Position numbers and translations under genes: made by a program. 9,112 nucleotides of DNA from Saprospiraceae bacterium (GTDB lineage: Bacteria; Bacteroidota; Bacteroidia; Chitinophagales; Saprospiraceae): positions 1-9,112 of the forward strand of contig JADZBJ010000320.1 of assembly GCA_020852155.1 (NCBI GenBank), in the 5' to 3' direction. Shown in pieces: positions 7,301-9,112 of the stretch. The first letter of the stretch is position 1. Each line of letters starts with the position of its first letter. The notes under the pieces are model-generated. The model was not told the origin of the DNA. It ran no database searches and worked only from the letters and a program-made list of their open reading frames with translations.

Positions 7301-9112
7301 TTTGGTCGGTCGGGTCATGGAAGCATTTATCCTTGTATTTTACCCTGATTTGAGAAGTCAGGGTCGTATTTCCGGCATAACTACACGCCTTACCGAATTT
7401 CGAACTGATTTGAATGCGATAGCCTTCATCTAATGGTTTTGCAAAGAAAGAACTGATGTTATAGCGTTGCAGACCAGATACCGGCGTCGGGGTAGCTAAA
7501 GGTGTTAATCCGAATTTTTGATCGTTTTCCTGTAAATTCAGGAAATCCACCTGGCTGGAAATATGCGGCACACCCTGCGGGAAATTTTGCCGATAATCAA
7601 CGATACTGGTCAGGTTGCGCACTTCATTCGGGAACATATTGCCGCGTGCAATGCGAATCATGTACACAGCGGGTTGTTTGGCTTCGGTCGTGTCGCAAGG
7701 CCCGATGGCGTAAACTGGCGGTGTAAATTCTTCAATATAACCTGAGTATTGGTTCGGCATGGTGTCTGTCGGAATGCAGCCTCCGAGCGTCCAGGCCAAA
7801 ACGTTATCAATACCGCAGGCCTGTGTCCTGAAATTCACCAAAGGCGGCAGGCTGGTCGCGATCAACGGCACAAAATTCATCATGAATTTATAATCCGTGG
7901 AGATCAAAATCGAGTCGCCCTGTTTCGGGATGTAGCCGTTGCAATTACCCGCGAGGTCTTCAAAATTGACTTCGTACTGATCGAACATGTTGGCCACAAT
8001 ATCCACAGGACTTGGCGGACGAATATTGGGCGGCGTGATCGTATAAAGGTGTTGGTCGCTACGGATGGTCGGCCCATTCAGCGGGCAGGTTTTCTGTTGG
8101 CCATCGGCAGTGAAAATTTGCAGGTTACTGCCCAGGAAATTCAGCAGCAAACTATCGACAAAACCTGGTTTTGCGGCATCAATGATGAAACCGTCGCTAT
8201 CAAATTTACCCATATCGCTGAACCAGGTTTCGTTGAAAATTCGAAACGCCAGTTCGGGCAATGTGCCTGCAACAACTTTTGCGCCTAATTCAGTGCGCAT
8301 GGTATCGCCGACCATGTATCGGTTGCGGCGAATATTCGGGTTGGTGGTAATGGTTACCGGCTCATCCGCTTCGCGGTTATCGTCATCGTCTTTTAAGCCC
8401 AGGTTGGTGCGATAAGATTTAAAACTCAATTTCGTGAGGTTGCCGCCGCCAATGCCGCCGCCACCTCCACCGCCGCCGCCGCCACCTGCGCCACAGGTGT
8501 TGTTGACCGTAAGCGGGAAGGCATCGCAGGCCGTCAACGCGCACTCAAGCGGCGTGTTGACAGTAGGCACAATGGCAGAAGTCATTTCACTGATGAGCAC
8601 ACAATTGTCGCACATCGTTCCCGGAGGGAAAATAGTAAAATCGTCGCCGCTGTCCGGAGGGTTCGGAATGGTTTCAACACAATTAACCGACGTATCGCAT
8701 TCGTATTTCAGGCAAAAACGACCAAACACGGAATCGGTAGCAAAAGGCAGGGGGTACAGGAGATCAACCGTTGTATATTCGCCCTGAACCGTACTTATAT
8801 CCGTGGAAAGGGGCGATTTCCCGCCCAAAACCAACGAGCAGGTCGGGTCCCAGTACAAGCCCCAGGGAAGTTTAAACTGCACCTTCAAAAAGCCCGTTGC
8901 GGGGGCTAACAGCCGGCTTGACTGCACGGAATAAATCAGTGAATCGTACACGTCGCCATCGTTGAGGCATTCTCCTATATTATAAGAAACAGACGCGCGC
9001 ACATCGGATTTATTCGGGGGCAACAAGAATTGCCCGCCGTTAACGAGGCTGTTTTGCGGACATAGTTTCACATATTGGTATCGGGCACGCAGTCGTGGTG
9101 GTTTGGAGGCGC
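4383..9112 (-). CDS. Giant secreted adhesin-like protein with T9SS type B (gliding-motility/CHU_C-like) C-terminal domain (5' partial)
   Basis: The frame is open from the right edge to TAA at 4383-4385, about 1,576 visible residues. The GTG at 9069-9071 is not a credible start: 13 further codons upstream (ending ..RARYQY) stay in frame without a stop, and no signal peptide follows the GTG. From the N-terminal side the protein has a Cys-bearing region (about 9071-8500), a polyglycine linker (8442-8492) followed by an acidic KDDDDN segment, a long region without clear family (about 8400-6880), and DUF11-like modules (about 6880-5700, with motifs such as LLPPGMVIVPNSSG and ILPAGISYVAGSYDPDG). 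A calcium-loop-like DINGNGQVDATD sits at about 5847-5882. PKD/Ig-like modules (about 5660-4660, with motifs such as YTWLTTNGLSCVDC and YDWDGEPLSCKDC) lead to the type B signal. This is the architecture of large Bacteroidota surface adhesins or gliding-associated proteins exported by Sec and T9SS. Adhesin function is inferred from architecture; no enzyme motif was seen. Confidence 0.93.
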   Translation of the reverse strand, partial: ASKPPRLRARYQYVKLCPQNSLVNGGQFLLPPNKSDVRASVSYNIGECLNDGDVYDSLIYSVQSSRLLAPATGFLKVQFKLPWGLYWDPTCSLVLGGKSPLSTDISTVQGEYTTVDLLYPLPFATDSVFGRFCLKYECDTSVNCVETIPNPPDSGDDFTIFPPGTMCDNCVLISEMTSAIVPTVNTPLECALTACDAFPLTVNNTCGAGGGGGGGGGGGIGGGNLTKLSFKSYRTNLGLKDDDDNREADEPVTITTNPNIRRNRYMVGDTMRTELGAKVVAGTLPELAFRIFNETWFSDMGKFDSDGFIIDAAKPGFVDSLLLNFLGSNLQIFTADGQQKTCPLNGPTIRSDQHLYTITPPNIRPPSPVDIVANMFDQYEVNFEDLAGNCNGYIPKQGDSILISTDYKFMMNFVPLIATSLPPLVNFRTQACGIDNVLAWTLGGCIPTDTMPNQYSGYIEEFTPPVYAIGPCDTTEAKQPAVYMIRIARGNMFPNEVRNLTSIVDYRQNFPQGVPHISSQVDFLNLQENDQKFGLTPLATPTPVSGLQRYNISSFFAKPLDEGYRIQISSKFGKACSYAGNTTLTSQIRVKYKDKCFHDPTDQTYTNSDPNGFQNGSAELNMILSGTVFELPSENFEANFFIRNNTQYIADNAYLWVEANGLLEDIQILQQPSGNPVIQAGGVFQLGNIDPFGQPPFKIVAKSKICDPITVTLHYGWDCDPLAFTQGANTCGSEKKEFIITPIKPELDLNLIVQDTVLSMCDESDYIEFEVFNADDGVAYGVVASVLLPPGMVIVPNSSGLSYPSGVSYTAMGNPVQKPGNVWEWTPNLPNGLAGAEDEPLDRFKIRFRVETQCGFVANSQMFYGTEAVRSCGALSNITRKPGGKLQLEGLTESYNVQANLGFATPPGSVDCAENTELKATIVMGSTPMATDSIYIILPAGISYVAGSYDPDGSAPAGPPQQIGQQLQLPLPGNLGVGQAFTFNFKVQYDDPAGCGDKIIVLQTRERKSVFCPTINANCDVYVATGETFLPLNAQNPNLRLNNFSTSETGGSLNFSAELENIGSGSAFNPNIKIYLDINGNGQVDATDQLVTNYMGNLTLAGGATAIINGTLPNLSADDLCKLLAFVPAMDNCGCEDQTIPLGGMSSVTHAIGKCGVSSVDVGLTNVPGHTYTWLTTNGLSCVDCSMATYTPGINVSNGEVITLVLEDKTPNGCVVQHRYEIKFGGLTTFDIPDQTICEGEYVALAGPPATTYNWTGPGITQANQQTQYLQPTLPVSNYFLTITIVDGATTCTKNISTKVTVLQRDTVTLTPRTTCQGNPVNMYGTVTDEPGIYFGEIQQDNGCIGIEIQELIVLDSAIHETIPLCPGDSVQVLDSLFKAPGVYIENTFINGCPALHYYNVVGVDGLNLPSLDSVIIKLGDDAVLDVPNNLAIYDWDGEPLSCKDCFDPIATPDKTTDYMLFATDGNGCKDTLTYRVLVFPPCDPVNLKIPNAFTPNGDMNNESFSAVKHEGFEKVVSLRIYNRWGQKVWTGGPNEGWDGKIDGKDAPVDVYVWIMIVDCDGEQLERKGEVTLIR
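4386..4650 (-). other. T9SS type B C-terminal domain (gliding motility-associated, CHU_C-like)
   Basis: The last 88 or so residues of the giant protein carry the family signature in order: IPNAFTPNGD, a Phe/Val-rich strand, LRIYNRWGQKVW, a GWDGKIDGK turn, a VYVWIMIVDCDG strand and the terminal KGEVTLIR. Family members end the same way, in a KG.VTLIR-like sequence at the extreme C-terminus, so the gene is complete at its 3' end. Type B signals direct export through T9SS and, in known cases such as SprB, use dedicated partner proteins (SprF-like), none of which is encoded in this window. Confidence 0.95.
8442..8492 (-). repeat. Polyglycine-coding GCC-rich microsatellite in the giant protein
   Basis: The minus strand encodes Gly-Ala, eleven consecutive Gly (8454-8486), Ile and three more Gly. 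The eleven codons are seven GGC, three GGT and one GGA, so the tract is impure at the DNA level but pure in protein. It separates the Cys-rich N-terminal part from an Asn/Lys and acidic segment and probably acts as a flexible linker. Length changes by whole codons would keep the frame, so copy number may vary between strains. Confidence 0.9.

Noticed and set aside
8434..8787. Plus-strand frame beginning with a polyproline run
   Set aside because: The polyproline is only the complement of the polyglycine-coding tract, and the rest has no support.
9069..9071. GTG as the start of the giant minus-strand gene
   Set aside because: Thirteen more codons upstream are open to the window edge, and no signal peptide follows the GTG, although a T9SS cargo needs one. 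The true start is outside.
1..9112. A dedicated novel defence, biosynthetic or mobile system spanning the window
   Set aside because: The content is two T9SS surface proteins and one VWA protein without partner genes. The only support for something unusual is local (the palindrome, the repeats and the unrecognised domain), so I do not claim a larger system.

Overview
The window looks like a chromosomal segment from a Bacteroidota bacterium, most likely the Saprospiria/Chitinophagia side of the phylum. The two large proteins end in the two classic C-terminal signals of the type IX secretion system (T9SS), which is restricted to this phylum: a type A (Por secretion tail) signal on one and a type B (gliding-motility/CHU_C-like) signal on the other. 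The one real start codon in the window has no Shine-Dalgarno sequence, which is also usual for the phylum. The genus assignment is inference only.

Layout. (1) Positions 1-2816, plus strand: the 3' part of a large secreted, cysteine-rich protein made of about eight HYR-like/Ig-like modules, then an unrecognised conserved-looking domain, then a T9SS type A tail. The first three modules are near-identical 240-bp tandem repeats that run off the left edge. A strong intrinsic terminator follows at 2836-2880. (2) Positions 2817-3109: a short convergent intergenic region containing a roughly 160-bp long imperfect palindrome (about 2911-3071) with 20-bp terminal inverted repeats and a possible CTAA/TAA target duplication. 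It looks like a MITE. (3) Positions 3110-4270, minus strand: a complete cytoplasmic VWA-domain protein with an intact MIDAS metal site, of the type usually encoded with a MoxR-type AAA+ ATPase and SWIM-protein genes. None of those partners is visible here. (4) Positions 4271-4382: a 112-bp gap with a 13+3-bp REP-like hairpin (4324-4366). (5) Positions 4383-9112, minus strand: most of a giant secreted adhesin-like protein (at least 1,576 residues, N-terminus off the right edge) with a polyglycine linker, DUF11-like and PKD/Ig-like modules, a calcium-loop-like motif and a T9SS type B C-terminal domain.

How the genes relate: the two large genes are both cell-surface or secreted products that depend on T9SS, but they are transcribed convergently and are separated by the VWA gene, so they are not one operon. 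The VWA gene lies downstream of and in the same orientation as the giant gene, and may be read from its own promoter or by read-through. Both giant genes are truncated by the window, so signal peptides and true starts are not visible. I see no CRISPR array, tRNA, rRNA, transposase or recognisable defence operon. The best second-look items are the palindromic element, the repeat array, the isolated VWA gene and the unrecognised domain before the type A tail.
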